From positions 37,658 through 101,657 of the forward strand of contig CBDIBP010000005.1 of assembly GCA_965276955.1 (NCBI GenBank): a DNA stretch of 64,000 nucleotides, given 5' to 3'. Of the stretch, positions 27,427 to 36,629 are shown piece after piece; the first letter of the stretch is position 1, and every line of letters starts with the position of its first letter. The notes beneath the pieces were generated by a model, which was not told the origin of the DNA, made no database searches, and saw only the letters and a program-made list of their open reading frames with translations. The DNA comes from JABDEZ01 sp965276955 (GTDB lineage: Bacteria; Bacteroidota; Bacteroidia; Chitinophagales; Chitinophagaceae). The position numbers and the translations under genes are program-made.

Positions 27427-28173
27427 TTAAAACATAGCTGTAGGCGATTTTATATCGTGATAAAATAAGAACTGCCAGTGTTCCATTTTCCCTTGTTCCA
27501 GGTATTGCGCGCGCAGTTCCATAGCTTTTTTACCGTCGTTATCGTACTTTGCTATGTACTTCATTTTTACCTGTTTTAGCTGTGGGGCTTCATCGCCACC
27601 ATAAAAAACTTTGTCGCCACCATCATTGATCAAGAAAACAATATGCTCCGGGCAATGTCCACCCGAATGCGTGAAGTGAATATAACCATCTATATCGCCT
27701 TCCTCACGATCCAGCCATTTTACCTGTGGAGTACTTAATATAGGTTCTATTTCAGAGGCTATGTAAGAAGATCCTGTGTGCTGTAGTGCATATTCAGCTT
27801 CCGGACGATAGATGTAATAATCGGCATTGGGGAACGTGGTATTAATAATGCCATTGTCAGCAATATATGTCATGCCACTTGCGTGATCTTTATGCAGGTG
27901 CGACATCAATACTTTAGTAACGTGGGAAGGCTCGTAGCCATGCTGCCGTATATTCTCATGTATCTGCAGTACGCCATCCTTATTATGAAACCCAAGTCCT
28001 GAATCAAAAACGATAACGTCTTTTGCAGTAACTACAAGAAAGGGTTGCACCTCTACCAGTAGCGACCCTGTGGGGCGGTCTGTAAGTACGTCTTTTTCAA
28101 GATCAAAGGGAACAAAGCGTTTATCATATCCAACCGTGAAAGCACCTTCTGATAAAGGGAAGATCTGAGCCAT
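27427..28173 (-). CDS. Metallo-beta-lactamase-fold hydrolase
   Basis: The 248-residue cytoplasmic-type protein has a full metal-binding motif MSHLHKDHASGM (His-x-His-x-Asp-His, about residues 91-102). The later conserved positions are THSGGHCPEHIVFLI (about 162-176) and FYGGDEAPQ. The front strand pair VIVFDSGLGF is typical of the lactonase/glyoxalase-like branch. The substrate is unknown. It follows rodA on the same strand by 9 bases and may be co-transcribed with the elongation genes. Confidence 0.9.
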   Translation of the reverse strand: MAQIFPLSEGAFTVGYDKRFVPFDLEKDVLTDRPTGSLLVEVQPFLVVTAKDVIVFDSGLGFHNKDGVLQIHENIRQHGYEPSHVTKVLMSHLHKDHASGMTYIADNGIINTTFPNADYYIYRPEAEYALQHTGSSYIASEIEPILSTPQVKWLDREEGDIDGYIHFTHSGGHCPEHIVFLINDGGDKVFYGGDEAPQLKQVKMKYIAKYDNDGKKAMELRAQYLEQGKMEHWQFLFYHDIKSPTAMF

Positions 28174-28182
28174 ACTGTAAAG

Positions 28183-29517
28183 TTAACGTATCAATACCTG
28201 TCTGTCCGCATCTAGCCGTATCAATATAAAAACAAGTATGCTGAAAGATAGTAATGACGACCCTCCATAACTTAAAAAAGGTAACGTGATACCTATTACG
28301 GGGGCTAAGCCTATGGTCATGGATATATTTACAGCAAAGTGAAAGAAAAGAATACTGGCTACGCAATAGGCATAAATGCGTGTAAATGACGAGCGCTGTC
28401 GCTCTGCCATGAAGATGATACGCAGCATCAACGTAATATACAAGCCAACAAGCACCAGGCTACCTACAAAGCCAAACTGCTCGCCCACAGCGCAAAATAT
28501 AAAGTCGGTGTTCTGCTCAGGAACAAATTCATTCTTGGTAGATGTGCCATTCAGAAACCCTTTACCCCAGAAGCCACCGGAGCCAATAGCTATTTTCGAC
28601 TGTTTTACGTTGTAGTCTGAGCTGTTCACTTTTTTGCCACCATCGTCATCCTCATCGTCTTTGGCGGCCTTATCATATACCTTTGGTACATCCATACCCA
28701 GAGTAGAGAAGATACGGTCTATCTGGTGTTTTTCCAGTACATGCTTAAAGATAAAAGGTACTGCCACCTGGCTGAAAAGCATACTTGTACCCCATATGCC
28801 TACCAGCAATATCCAGCTGATCACATTCCTTCTCAGATTGTCGCGCAGTAAAAAACCTATGATAACGGCTACCACTGTAAGCACAACGAACAGCACCATG
28901 CGGTCTACCAATAATGTTGCTAATACCAACGCTATAGTGGAAAACCCAACTATGAGCACTGAATTGGGCAACCCCTCACGATACATGACGAGGAAGAAGC
29001 AAAAGTACACCAATGCCAACCCCGTCTCTTTTTGCAAAATGATCAACGCTGCTGGTACCATTACCAGCGCTACCCCCACCAGTCGATGCTTCAGTGTCTT
29101 AAAATTGGTTTCGGGTAAGGACAAGAATTTTGCTAATGCCAGTGCAGTGAAGATCTTACAGACCTCGCCCGGCTGAAAACGGAAGCTGCCTACGCCAAGC
29201 CACGACCGGGAGCCCTTAACATCTACCCCGGCGAAAATAGTGAGGACCAGTATGAACAACCCCGCCGTATAAAAGAGGAAGGCAAAGGAAGAGAAGAATT
29301 TACTTTCTGTAAGTATAATAATAAGCCCTATGAACAAAGCAATGCCAAAGAACATGACCTGCTTCATATAGGTCTTGTTCATAAGAAATATTGTAGTATC
29401 AGTACTGCGGTGCTCCACAGAAAATATGGTGAACAGACCAATGGTAACAAGAACGAGATAAAGTAATATCGTTACACCGTCGAGTCGGTTGAATAAGGAT
29501 TTGCGTAATGCCGCCAT
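28183..29517 (-). CDS. rodA: Rod shape-determining protein RodA, peptidoglycan glycosyltransferase
   Basis: The 444-residue SEDS-family protein has about ten membrane helices. Signature segments are GSRSWLGVGSFRFQPGEVCK (about residues 111-130) with the conserved trio near the active site, SKIAIGSGGFWGKGFLNGTS, and PEQNTDFIFCAVGEQFGFVG. The C-terminal GLAPVIGITLPFLSYGGSS holds the PFxSYGGSS signature. It polymerises lipid II during lateral wall growth with penicillin-binding protein 2, whose gene lies 19 bases upstream on the same strand. An insertion of about 25 charged residues (DEDDDGGKKVN) lies in a loop before the second signature. Confidence 0.95.
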   Translation of the reverse strand: MAALRKSLFNRLDGVTILLYLVLVTIGLFTIFSVEHRSTDTTIFLMNKTYMKQVMFFGIALFIGLIIILTESKFFSSFAFLFYTAGLFILVLTIFAGVDVKGSRSWLGVGSFRFQPGEVCKIFTALALAKFLSLPETNFKTLKHRLVGVALVMVPAALIILQKETGLALVYFCFFLVMYREGLPNSVLIVGFSTIALVLATLLVDRMVLFVVLTVVAVIIGFLLRDNLRRNVISWILLVGIWGTSMLFSQVAVPFIFKHVLEKHQIDRIFSTLGMDVPKVYDKAAKDDEDDDGGKKVNSSDYNVKQSKIAIGSGGFWGKGFLNGTSTKNEFVPEQNTDFIFCAVGEQFGFVGSLVLVGLYITLMLRIIFMAERQRSSFTRIYAYCVASILFFHFAVNISMTIGLAPVIGITLPFLSYGGSSLLSFSILVFILIRLDADRQVLIR

Positions 29518-29536
29518 ATAGTTTTCGCCTGTTCTT

Positions 29537-31561
29537 TTATCTTTTTTTATTACCTAATTGTGTCTTTATCCAAGCCGCAACATTTACCGAATCGGAATAA
29601 TGCTTATCAGCTTGTGCCAGTCGTTTTTTCTCCATTTTAGCTTTGTATATCTCCAGGTCATGCATGCGCTGCACAGAATCTATAGAGAATACATACCTGT
29701 TTATAAGATGTGCATTTACCATTTTATCTTCTACAGCCTTGCGCGATGAGGATACAGTATCCCGCAGGTACTTTTCTATTAGTAAGCTGGCAATTGGCGC
29801 GGCCCAGGTGGCGCCAAACCCCGCATTCTCTACTGCTACTGCAATAGCTATTTTAGGATTTTCGCGCGGAGCAAAAGCGACGAACATAGAGTGGTTGGCC
29901 ATTTTGATAGCTACGCCACCTACTATAGCCTTGTTCTCTGCAGTGCCGGTCTTAGCGCAAATAGTGATGCCATCTATTTTAGCGCCAATGGCAGTACCGC
30001 TTTCCACCACATCCTGCATAGCCTGTTGTATCACTGAAAAAGTGGTATCTGATACCGTGGTAACTATATGCTTTTCGTGATAGGGTTTCAGCACCGGGTC
30101 ATTTTCATTATTACCTATCGACTTTACAAAGTGCGGTGTATAGTAGTAACCTTTATTGGCTATGATACACATGCCGTTTGCCATTTGCAATGGCGTAAGT
30201 GCCAACTCCCCCTGGCCCATACCTACAAATACTATGGTACAAGAGTTCCATACATTGTGGTAGCGATTATTATAATAGTTAGAATCTGGTAACAGACCCT
30301 TCCCTTCAAAAGGCAGATCCACACCTGTAGGGTGGCCATAGCCGAAGGATGAAAAGTAGTCGTGCCACATTTGCAGCCCTTTTTTTACGCCACCTGCTTT
30401 AGGGTTATCGCACGTGAGTCGGAATATATGGCAAAAATAACTGTTGCAAGAGTGTGCCAGTGCCAGCCTAAAGTTGCCCGCATGACCTGCATCATGGTGC
30501 TCGCAAGCTATAGGTCTGCCACACCCGTTATATTGTCCAAAGCATGGAAAGCCATAAGAGGGCACTATAGCACCCACGCTTAATGCAACAAGGCCGGTCA
30601 TGGGTTTTATAGTAGAGCCTGGTTGATAGGTGGCTTGCATGGCCCTATTGAACAAAGGATGCGTAGCGTCTTTATATAAATTAGAAAAGTTTTTAGCTCT
30701 TTCGCGTCCGCGTAGCAGGTTCGGGTCGTATGTGGGGCTGCTTACAAGTGCCAGTATCCCCCCAGTTTTGGGGTCTATTGCAACTACGCTGCCTATTTTA
30801 TTAGCCATCAGCTTTTCGGCATATGCCTGCAGTTCGGCATCTGTATATAGTTGCAGCGCCTTCCCGGCTATTTCCTGCGTGTCAAGGCTGCCTCCCTTAT
30901 AGGATTCGCGGGGACGATTGAAATTGTCCCGTTCCAAAAAGTGTACACCACGCTGCCCGCGCAATACCTCTTCGTAACTACGCTCCAGCCCGTTCATACC
31001 CAAATAATCGCCTTGGTTGTAAGAGGCGTAGCGGTCTGTTTTCAGCATCTCTGGCGATACTTCGCCCACATATCCCAGTATGATACCTCCGCTGGCGCTG
31101 GGGTATGCACGGATGTTGCGTTCCACCAGTTCATACCCGGTAAATAAGTAAGCATTTTCCTGGAAGCGTGCGGTTTGTTCGGGTGTAAGTTCTTCCATAA
31201 AAGGCCCCTGCCGCATCCCGCCGTTTCGCACGCGTATGCGGTTCAGTAGCTTGCCATAGGTGTCTTTATCTATCCCTAATGCCGTGCATAGCTGCGTTGT
31301 GTCAAAGACCTTAGGTATATTATTGGGGGTTACCATCAGGTCATATACCACCTGGTTGTACAGCATTACTCTGTTCTTGCGGTCATATATAATGCCTCGT
31401 GGGGGGTATACCACTTTGCGGTATATGGCTATGTCGTTGGCCATTACCTTGTATTTATCTTCAAACAATTGAAGAAAGAACAGGCGCAGCAAAATAACAG
31501 ATGCTACACCTATAAAAATGAATCGGATAACATACTGGCGCGAGTTCGCCGTATTCGACAT
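29537..31561 (-). CDS. mrdA: Penicillin-binding protein 2 (peptidoglycan transpeptidase)
   Basis: From the ATG at 31561 the protein has 674 residues. It has one N-terminal membrane helix (FIFIGVASVILLRLFFLQLF), then the dimerisation domain with YPPRGIIYDRKNRVML. The transpeptidase domain carries the catalytic Ser in QPGSTIKP (Ser about 316), SCN in HSCNSYF (about 371) and KTG in CAKTGTAEN (about 537), all intact. It cross-links septum-independent lateral wall and partners with RodA encoded next. In many Bacteroidota mreC and mreD precede this pair; here tRNA-Gln and a phosphate transporter do. A TTG at 31567 is in frame but the ATG is preferred. Confidence 0.95.
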   Translation of the reverse strand: MSNTANSRQYVIRFIFIGVASVILLRLFFLQLFEDKYKVMANDIAIYRKVVYPPRGIIYDRKNRVMLYNQVVYDLMVTPNNIPKVFDTTQLCTALGIDKDTYGKLLNRIRVRNGGMRQGPFMEELTPEQTARFQENAYLFTGYELVERNIRAYPSASGGIILGYVGEVSPEMLKTDRYASYNQGDYLGMNGLERSYEEVLRGQRGVHFLERDNFNRPRESYKGGSLDTQEIAGKALQLYTDAELQAYAEKLMANKIGSVVAIDPKTGGILALVSSPTYDPNLLRGRERAKNFSNLYKDATHPLFNRAMQATYQPGSTIKPMTGLVALSVGAIVPSYGFPCFGQYNGCGRPIACEHHDAGHAGNFRLALAHSCNSYFCHIFRLTCDNPKAGGVKKGLQMWHDYFSSFGYGHPTGVDLPFEGKGLLPDSNYYNNRYHNVWNSCTIVFVGMGQGELALTPLQMANGMCIIANKGYYYTPHFVKSIGNNENDPVLKPYHEKHIVTTVSDTTFSVIQQAMQDVVESGTAIGAKIDGITICAKTGTAENKAIVGGVAIKMANHSMFVAFAPRENPKIAIAVAVENAGFGATWAAPIASLLIEKYLRDTVSSSRKAVEDKMVNAHLINRYVFSIDSVQRMHDLEIYKAKMEKKRLAQADKHYSDSVNVAAWIKTQLGNKKR

Positions 31562-31709
31562 GGACAAAAAAGATTACAGTAATGAGCGAATGGAAATACA
31601 CTGCAAAGCTACCTGATTCACCCGATCTTATAATGTGCAATTACAAGGATGAACAGCAAAATGGACAGAATTTTTATAACATCCGGGTAAAACTTTTTTA
31701 AAAAATGTT

Positions 31710-31739
31710 TTGTCTTTTTAAAAGAGCCGCTTACCTTTG
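31710..31739 (+). promoter_or_regulatory. Bacteroidota-type promoter of tRNA-Gln
   Basis: TTG at 31710-31712, a 19-base spacer and TACCTTTG at 31732-31739 match the consensus exactly, with the tRNA starting 22 bases later. Spacing is the same as at the tRNA-Leu promoter in this window. Confidence 0.8.
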
Positions 31740-31761
31740 CAATCCCGAAACACTAAACGAT

Positions 31762-31832
31762 AGTCCTGTGGTGTAACGGTAGCACAACAGTTTTTGGTAC
31801 TGTTTGTCCTGGTTCGAATCCAGTCGGGACTA
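31762..31832 (+). tRNA. tRNA-Gln (anticodon TTG)
   Basis: This is a 71-base tRNA. The acceptor stem pairs AGTCCTG (31762-31768) with CGGGACT (31825-31831), with one G-T pair and discriminator A at 31832. The anticodon stem ACAGT/ACTGT encloses the loop TTTTGGT, with anticodon TTG at 31794-31796. The T-arm has GGTTCGAATCC. CCA is not encoded. Confidence 0.93.
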
Positions 31833-31839
31833 CAAAAGT

Positions 31840-31866
31840 AAAGCCCGCTCATTGAGCGGGCTTTTT
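31840..31866 (+). terminator. Intrinsic terminator after tRNA-Gln
   Basis: AAAGCCCGCTC (31840-31850) pairs with GAGCGGGCTTT (31854-31864), with a 3-base loop and a short T tail. The stem core CCCGCTC/GAGCGGG is the same as in the tRNA-Leu terminator. Confidence 0.85.
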
Positions 31867-31971
31867 ATTACACAGGCTACAATTTTCCCCATCGGACCAG
31901 AGAAAACTCATATCGCTTTTATTAAATTGCTCTGTATTTTGTTTGGTCAGTTTACGGTATCATCTCGACAA

Positions 31972-33168
31972 CTATAGGAATAAGCTGAAGATGCCATATA
32001 TAGCTGCTGCAATGAGGCCGCTTACCGGTATGGTTAGGATCCACGCCCATAACAGGTTGATGGTAACCCCCCAGCGTACTGCTGACAGTCTTTTTGTAGC
32101 GCCGACACCAATAATAGAACCCGTGATAGTATGGGTGGTACTTACAGGGATCTTCAGATTTTCTGTAAGGAACAAGGTAATGGCACCAGCAGTTTCGGCG
32201 GCCACACCTTCGAAGGGCGTTACCTTGGTGATACGCGTGCCCATTGTTTTTATGATCTTCCATCCACCGCTTAACGTTCCCAGGCTTATAGCGCTATAGC
32301 AGGCTAACGGCACCCATATGGGCATTTCATCGAATGATCTGATACTGTGGGATGCTATTAACGCAACTGTGATAATGCCCATTACTTTTTGGGCATCGTT
32401 ACCTCCATGGCCAATACTAAACGCACCTGATGAAACCAATTGCAATCTTTTGAACCATTTGGTAGACTGTGCCATATTAAGACTGCTAAGAAAAAGCGTG
32501 AACACACTCATAACCACAGCTATAGAACCGAGTAGCAGCCATTTCAGGTTTTTTGAGTCCATGACGATATTTAGTATGTGGCTGGTGAAATGGCCTTTTA
32601 ATTTTAAGGGGTCAGTTTCTAATGCCCGGGCCACTAAGGTTATTGTTACCCCAATAATAAGTAGTGAGAACAGTTTTGGTATAAGGCTTTTTTTGAATGA
32701 GTTAATGAACCATAACGAAATGATAAAAGCCATCAACATGCCTATCAATGGCGCCACTACAATAAAAATGACAGTCTTGATGATGGGTTCAGAATTAATA
32801 GCATGTATGCCCGCATGGGCTATTGCTGCACCAGCAAAACCACCAATTAAAGTATGTGATGAACTGGATGGTATCCCGTACCACCATGTAAGAAGGTTCC
32901 AGGCTATTGCTGCAAGCAAACCGCAAAGGATAACGGGAAGTGTAATGAAACTTTCCTGTACCGTTTTGGCAATGGTGTTGGCTACGCCATGGTCTTTAAA
33001 TATAAAAAAAGCAACGAAATTGAACAATGCGGCCCACAAGACGGCCTGTAGTGGCGTAAGTACCTTGGTGGAAACGATAGTTGCTATGGAATTGGCAGCA
33101 TCGTGAAAGCCATTGATATAGTCAAATATCAATGCCAATGCAATAATGATCATCAGAAAACCTGTCAT
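31972..33168 (-). CDS. pit: Inorganic phosphate transporter, PiT family
   Basis: The 398-residue membrane protein has the two inverted PiT signatures: FHDAANSIATIVSTKVL near the start (about residues 21-37) and GHGGNDAQKVMGII in the second half (about 253-266). About ten membrane helices are visible, and PSSSSHTLIGGFAGAAIAHA and VSTTHTITGSIIGVG are the conserved Ser/Thr-His loops. It imports phosphate with protons or sodium. It lies 12 bases after a DUF47 gene on the same strand, the usual PiT partner, so the two form an operon. Confidence 0.94.
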   Translation of the reverse strand: MTGFLMIIIALALIFDYINGFHDAANSIATIVSTKVLTPLQAVLWAALFNFVAFFIFKDHGVANTIAKTVQESFITLPVILCGLLAAIAWNLLTWWYGIPSSSSHTLIGGFAGAAIAHAGIHAINSEPIIKTVIFIVVAPLIGMLMAFIISLWFINSFKKSLIPKLFSLLIIGVTITLVARALETDPLKLKGHFTSHILNIVMDSKNLKWLLLGSIAVVMSVFTLFLSSLNMAQSTKWFKRLQLVSSGAFSIGHGGNDAQKVMGIITVALIASHSIRSFDEMPIWVPLACYSAISLGTLSGGWKIIKTMGTRITKVTPFEGVAAETAGAITLFLTENLKIPVSTTHTITGSIIGVGATKRLSAVRWGVTINLLWAWILTIPVSGLIAAAIYGIFSLFL

Positions 33169-33180
33169 GATAAAAAACTG

Positions 33181-33828
33181 TTAGGCGTATTTTATAATGA
33201 TAGATTCGATAGCATTGGCTGCATCCTCACATTTATCTGTCACCGTTTCCAGCATTTGGTACAGATCTTTCTTTTTAATTATTTCTACAGCGTTCAATTG
33301 AGAGTTGAACAGTTCCATCATCGCTTTATCTAGCAGGTTGTCGCCATCATTTTCCAGGCTATTGATAAGGACGCAGGCACTGCTGATGGAGCGAAGGTCT
33401 TTCATATCGCGAAGTCCTTTTACGCAAGTATTGAGTGCATTGATAGACCTGAGGATGACATTTGCAAATCCATAAAGATTTTCGTCTGTATCCAATATTT
33501 GGTAATTGACCATGCGCTTGGCCGCACCCCAAATATAGTCAGCAACATCATCAAGCGATGTCGCCAGGTAATGTATGTCCTCTCTGTCGAACGGTGTGAT
33601 GAAATTGCGGCCCAGCTCTATGAATATCAAATGAGTTGTGTCATCATTCTGATGTTCTAATTGTTCTAAGCTTTTTAGTAGTTTCTCCCTCTGATCTATG
33701 TCTGATCCATTAACTGCTTTTGAAAATATTTCACCCATATTAATGAGTGTGGCAGAAACTTCCTCGAACAAGCTATAAAATATCTTGTCTTTGGGCATAA
33801 AAAGCTTTACTATAGAACTAAAAGACAT
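33181..33828 (-). CDS. DUF47 (PhoU-like) phosphate transport regulator
   Basis: The 215-residue all-helical protein shows the DUF47 pattern: FYSLFEEVSATLINMGEIF at about residues 17-35, EHQNDDTTHLIFIELGRNFI (about 73-92) with the metal-binding-type Glu/Asp/His set, and PFDREDIHYLATSLDDVADY (about 94-113). Members accompany PiT transporters and are thought to modulate them, as PhoU does for Pst. It is the first gene of the two-gene operon and has a consensus promoter about 36 bases upstream. Confidence 0.92.
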   Translation of the reverse strand: MSFSSIVKLFMPKDKIFYSLFEEVSATLINMGEIFSKAVNGSDIDQREKLLKSLEQLEHQNDDTTHLIFIELGRNFITPFDREDIHYLATSLDDVADYIWGAAKRMVNYQILDTDENLYGFANVILRSINALNTCVKGLRDMKDLRSISSACVLINSLENDGDNLLDKAMMELFNSQLNAVEIIKKKDLYQMLETVTDKCEDAANAIESIIIKYA

Positions 33829-33863
33829 AACAATTATTTAAAGAAATGGTAACATTTGGCTGT

Positions 33864-33895
33864 CAAATGTATTACGTATCTATTGACAACCACAA
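33864..33895 (-). promoter_or_regulatory. Promoter of the DUF47-pit operon with overlapping inverted repeat
   Basis: On the minus strand, TTG (plus-strand CAA 33893-33895), a 21-base spacer and TACATTTG (plus-strand 33864-33871) fit the Bacteroidota consensus. The -7 box overlaps one arm of ACATTTG-5-CAAATGT (33852-33870), which could be a regulator site. Confidence 0.65.
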
Positions 33896-34726
33896 TTGGT
33901 GATGTAGAATTAATAATTTCTTAACCTTGAGATAGTATATGATTGTCATAAATAATCATCATATAGTGCTGTAAAACACGCTCAAGATTGTTTTGGAATA
34001 AGTACTATGCTTGTTATGATATGTGTGGATAATACATTGCATGGATAATATCGAAAATGTTAGGATGTGATTAGAAAATTTTCTATAAAATGCATACAAA
34101 CTGTGTTTGTACATTATAATATATATCATCGTTCTTTTCTGTCCGCCGTTACAGCAGTATGTTTCTATGTTTCTTGGCAGTTTAAACCACAATAGGTACA
34201 CAGCGATTCGCAGAATACTATAATATCATACTATTCTAAAACATTATGATATTATAGTATTATATATGATTTTAAAATATTTTAGTTTTTGCTATGTTAA
34301 CTTACAATTATATTGTTGAGTTTATTGTATTGTACCTATACACTGAAGCATTTTATTTTGAAAATTACCTACATTTGAGCATACAATTTTAACAGATTTA
34401 TATCCTGGTGTAATACAATTACTTTAAGAAATGTCTATTAAAAGACATTACCTCTATTTAGTGTAATTATGTGTTATGTGAAATTGATAAAAAGGGTGTT
34501 TTTACTGTTTACCTAACGTACGTTGTTAGCTATATTGCTTCGCCATAAGATGGATAATAGTGGATGCGTGGAATAAGTGCAATAAGAAGTATAGAAATGA
34601 TTATAGTACACATACATATATATAACAATGTTCTGCTGATATGATTTACTGTTAATATTGATTTTTAATTAAATTATCTATGTGACCTTATTATATTAGT
34701 AAATTAAAATTTTTAAAGAGTTTAAA
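33896..34726. other. Long AT-rich region upstream of the NRPS genes
   Basis: This gap of more than 800 bases is very AT-rich and has no convincing gene. It contains a perfect 17-bp inverted repeat (34214-34261). A TACATTTG box (34370-34377) matches the -7 consensus, but no TTG lies 19-21 bases before it. An AAAGAG element (34715-34720) lies 6 bases before the NRPS start codon. Regulation of the NRPS operon most likely acts here. Confidence 0.55.
34214..34261. repeat. 17-bp perfect inverted repeat with 14-base spacer
   Basis: AATACTATAATATCATA (34214-34230) is the exact complement of TATGATATTATAGTATT (34245-34261). It lies about 470 bases before the NRPS start. No T-run and low GC make it a weak terminator; an operator or an alternative DNA structure is more plausible. 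Confidence 0.65.
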
Positions 34727-35977
34727 ATGACATATTCCATTCAAAATAAAGGTATAAGGAAAGAATTGCCAATATCCGAATACCAAAAACGATTTTTTTT
34801 AGAATGGGCATTGTCTCCGAGTGATACTACATATAACGTCTCTTTGGTAAATAAGATCACTGGGAATCTCAAGGAACAAATTTTAAAAGATGCCTGCCGT
34901 GTTTTAATTGAACAAAATGAAGTTCTACATGCTCAATATTCAGTTGATGGAGAACATTGTTTTTATGGAAATTTTTCAATATCCGATTTCTATCATACAT
35001 CGTCGATAGACGCATCAAAACCCATTGACGAAATTATCAGGCAGATATTAGACAAAACTTTTGACCTTACCAGTGATGTTTTATTTAGACTGCACCTTGT
35101 AAAAGATCAGGTTAATAATGAGTATTATTTTATACTACTGGCTCACCATATTGTAGCAGATGCTATTGCAGCCTCTCAAATATGTGCACAAATACAAGAT
35201 GCTTATTATCTGTTGTCTGGTAATAACAATGTAACCTTAAATATTGACCAGACATTTACAAATGCGGTCCTGTCTGAACAAGGCATTTTACACAGCGACT
35301 ATAAAAAAAACGCTCAAAAATACTGGCTGAATTTCATTAATAATATTCCTTTGAATATCAGCTTGCCATACCGTTCTGATGTGGCTGCTGCCAACTTTGA
35401 TAAACTGTTGGCCGATAAAACAGGTGAGTTTATCTATTTCGAATTAAGCGCTTCTGAAACTGCTTTATTAAAAGTATATGCGAAACAAAAACGCACAACA
35501 GTATTCATAGCGCTATCTGCGCTATATGGAGTTGTATTATCTAAATATAGTAACCAGCAGAAATTGTTGCTTAGCTATGCCATAAACATGCGTCCGAAAG
35601 GTTTTAACGACACAGTAGGATGTTTTGTAAATAATATTCCGCTGAAATTTGAATTAAGTGATGTTAATACGCTAAGTGACCTGATACAGCTGTTGGGCCT
35701 GCAGCGTAAAGAGGTAAGAGAACACCAAGGTTACTCATTGACAGAGATCATGCAAGACCAGCGTGATGCTAACCATGGAGAATTAGATGTTTTCTTTAAC
35801 GTTGGATTCACACAGGCCAATTTGAATTCAGCTTCATTAAGTTTGAATGGTGTTGATTGCACAGCGCTCAATGTATTCAGCAGCAATAATATCGTCAATG
35901 AAATGGGCTTGCTCTATGATGAGTACTCATCCGATGTGATCAAATTTAAATTTGAATTTAGAAAGGCGCTTTTTTGA
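34727..35977 (+). CDS. NRPS1, first condensation domain (starter-like); frame broken at its 3' end
   Basis: The 416-residue open frame is a condensation domain that begins with ISEYQKRFFLEWALSPSDTT. The catalytic motif is HHIVADA (residues 140-146) instead of the usual HHxxxDG. Because no adenylation or carrier domain precedes it, it may accept a free acyl chain, as starter condensation domains of lipopeptide synthetases do; this is inference. The frame stops at 35977 because of one extra T in a six-T run (35970-35975). Removing it continues the protein into the adenylation domain. This is the 5' end of a gene that would run to 50,567. The start ATG is preceded by AAAGAG. Confidence 0.85.
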   Translation: MTYSIQNKGIRKELPISEYQKRFFLEWALSPSDTTYNVSLVNKITGNLKEQILKDACRVLIEQNEVLHAQYSVDGEHCFYGNFSISDFYHTSSIDASKPIDEIIRQILDKTFDLTSDVLFRLHLVKDQVNNEYYFILLAHHIVADAIAASQICAQIQDAYYLLSGNNNVTLNIDQTFTNAVLSEQGILHSDYKKNAQKYWLNFINNIPLNISLPYRSDVAAANFDKLLADKTGEFIYFELSASETALLKVYAKQKRTTVFIALSALYGVVLSKYSNQQKLLLSYAINMRPKGFNDTVGCFVNNIPLKFELSDVNTLSDLIQLLGLQRKEVREHQGYSLTEIMQDQRDANHGELDVFFNVGFTQANLNSASLSLNGVDCTALNVFSSNNIVNEMGLLYDEYSSDVIKFKFEFRKALF

Positions 35978-36629
35978 AAATGATTTCATACAACAATTTT
36001 TAAACACATTCAGAAGCGCTCTCACCAAAGTGATCAATGGTGAAGAATTAGCCATAAAAACTTTTTCTGTTATCAATTCTGAAAGTTATGACCAGATAAT
36101 TTATAATTGGAATAATACAGCCAAAAGCTATCCAGATGACAAAACTGTAGTAGACCTGTTTAGGGAACAGGCTGCTACGAAGCCGCATAATATAGCTATT
36201 GTGTTCGAGGAGGAAAATCTTACCTATCAGCAGCTCAATGAATTATCTGACAAATTAGCAAAGGCACTAAAGCATAATTACAGCATCGCGGCAAACACTA
36301 TAGTTGGTATTCTGCTCACAAGGTCTGAAAAGACCATAATAGCTATGCTGGGGATATTGAAGGCTGGTGCAGCTTATGTATTCATAGACCCTGAATATCC
36401 GCAAAGCAATAAAAAATACATCGTTGAAGACACCGCGTTGAACCTACTGGTCACCCAGACAGATCACATCTTTGACCTGGACTTTTACTCAGGCGATCTG
36501 TACGCTATAGATGTTCAGTTGAATACTGATGATTCGCCAGATCAATTATCTGATGTCATTATCAAGCCAAATGATCTGGCATATGTGATATATACTTCTG
36601 GTTCAACTGGTACTCCCAAAGGTGTGTGA
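35952..36629 (+). CDS. Fragment: N-terminal part of NRPS1 adenylation domain 1
   Basis: The frame covers the condensation-adenylation linker and adenylation motifs A1-A3: NLTYQQLNELSDKLAKAL, ILKAGAAYVFIDPEYP and the ATP-binding loop VIYTSGSTGTPKGV (residues about 212-225). It stops where one A is missing after 36626; the intact reading would continue as V-M-I-E-H-G-G. It has no start codon of its own that makes biological sense. Confidence 0.7.
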   Translation: MNLERRFFENDFIQQFLNTFRSALTKVINGEELAIKTFSVINSESYDQIIYNWNNTAKSYPDDKTVVDLFREQAATKPHNIAIVFEEENLTYQQLNELSDKLAKALKHNYSIAANTIVGILLTRSEKTIIAMLGILKAGAAYVFIDPEYPQSNKKYIVEDTALNLLVTQTDHIFDLDFYSGDLYAIDVQLNTDDSPDQLSDVIIKPNDLAYVIYTSGSTGTPKGV

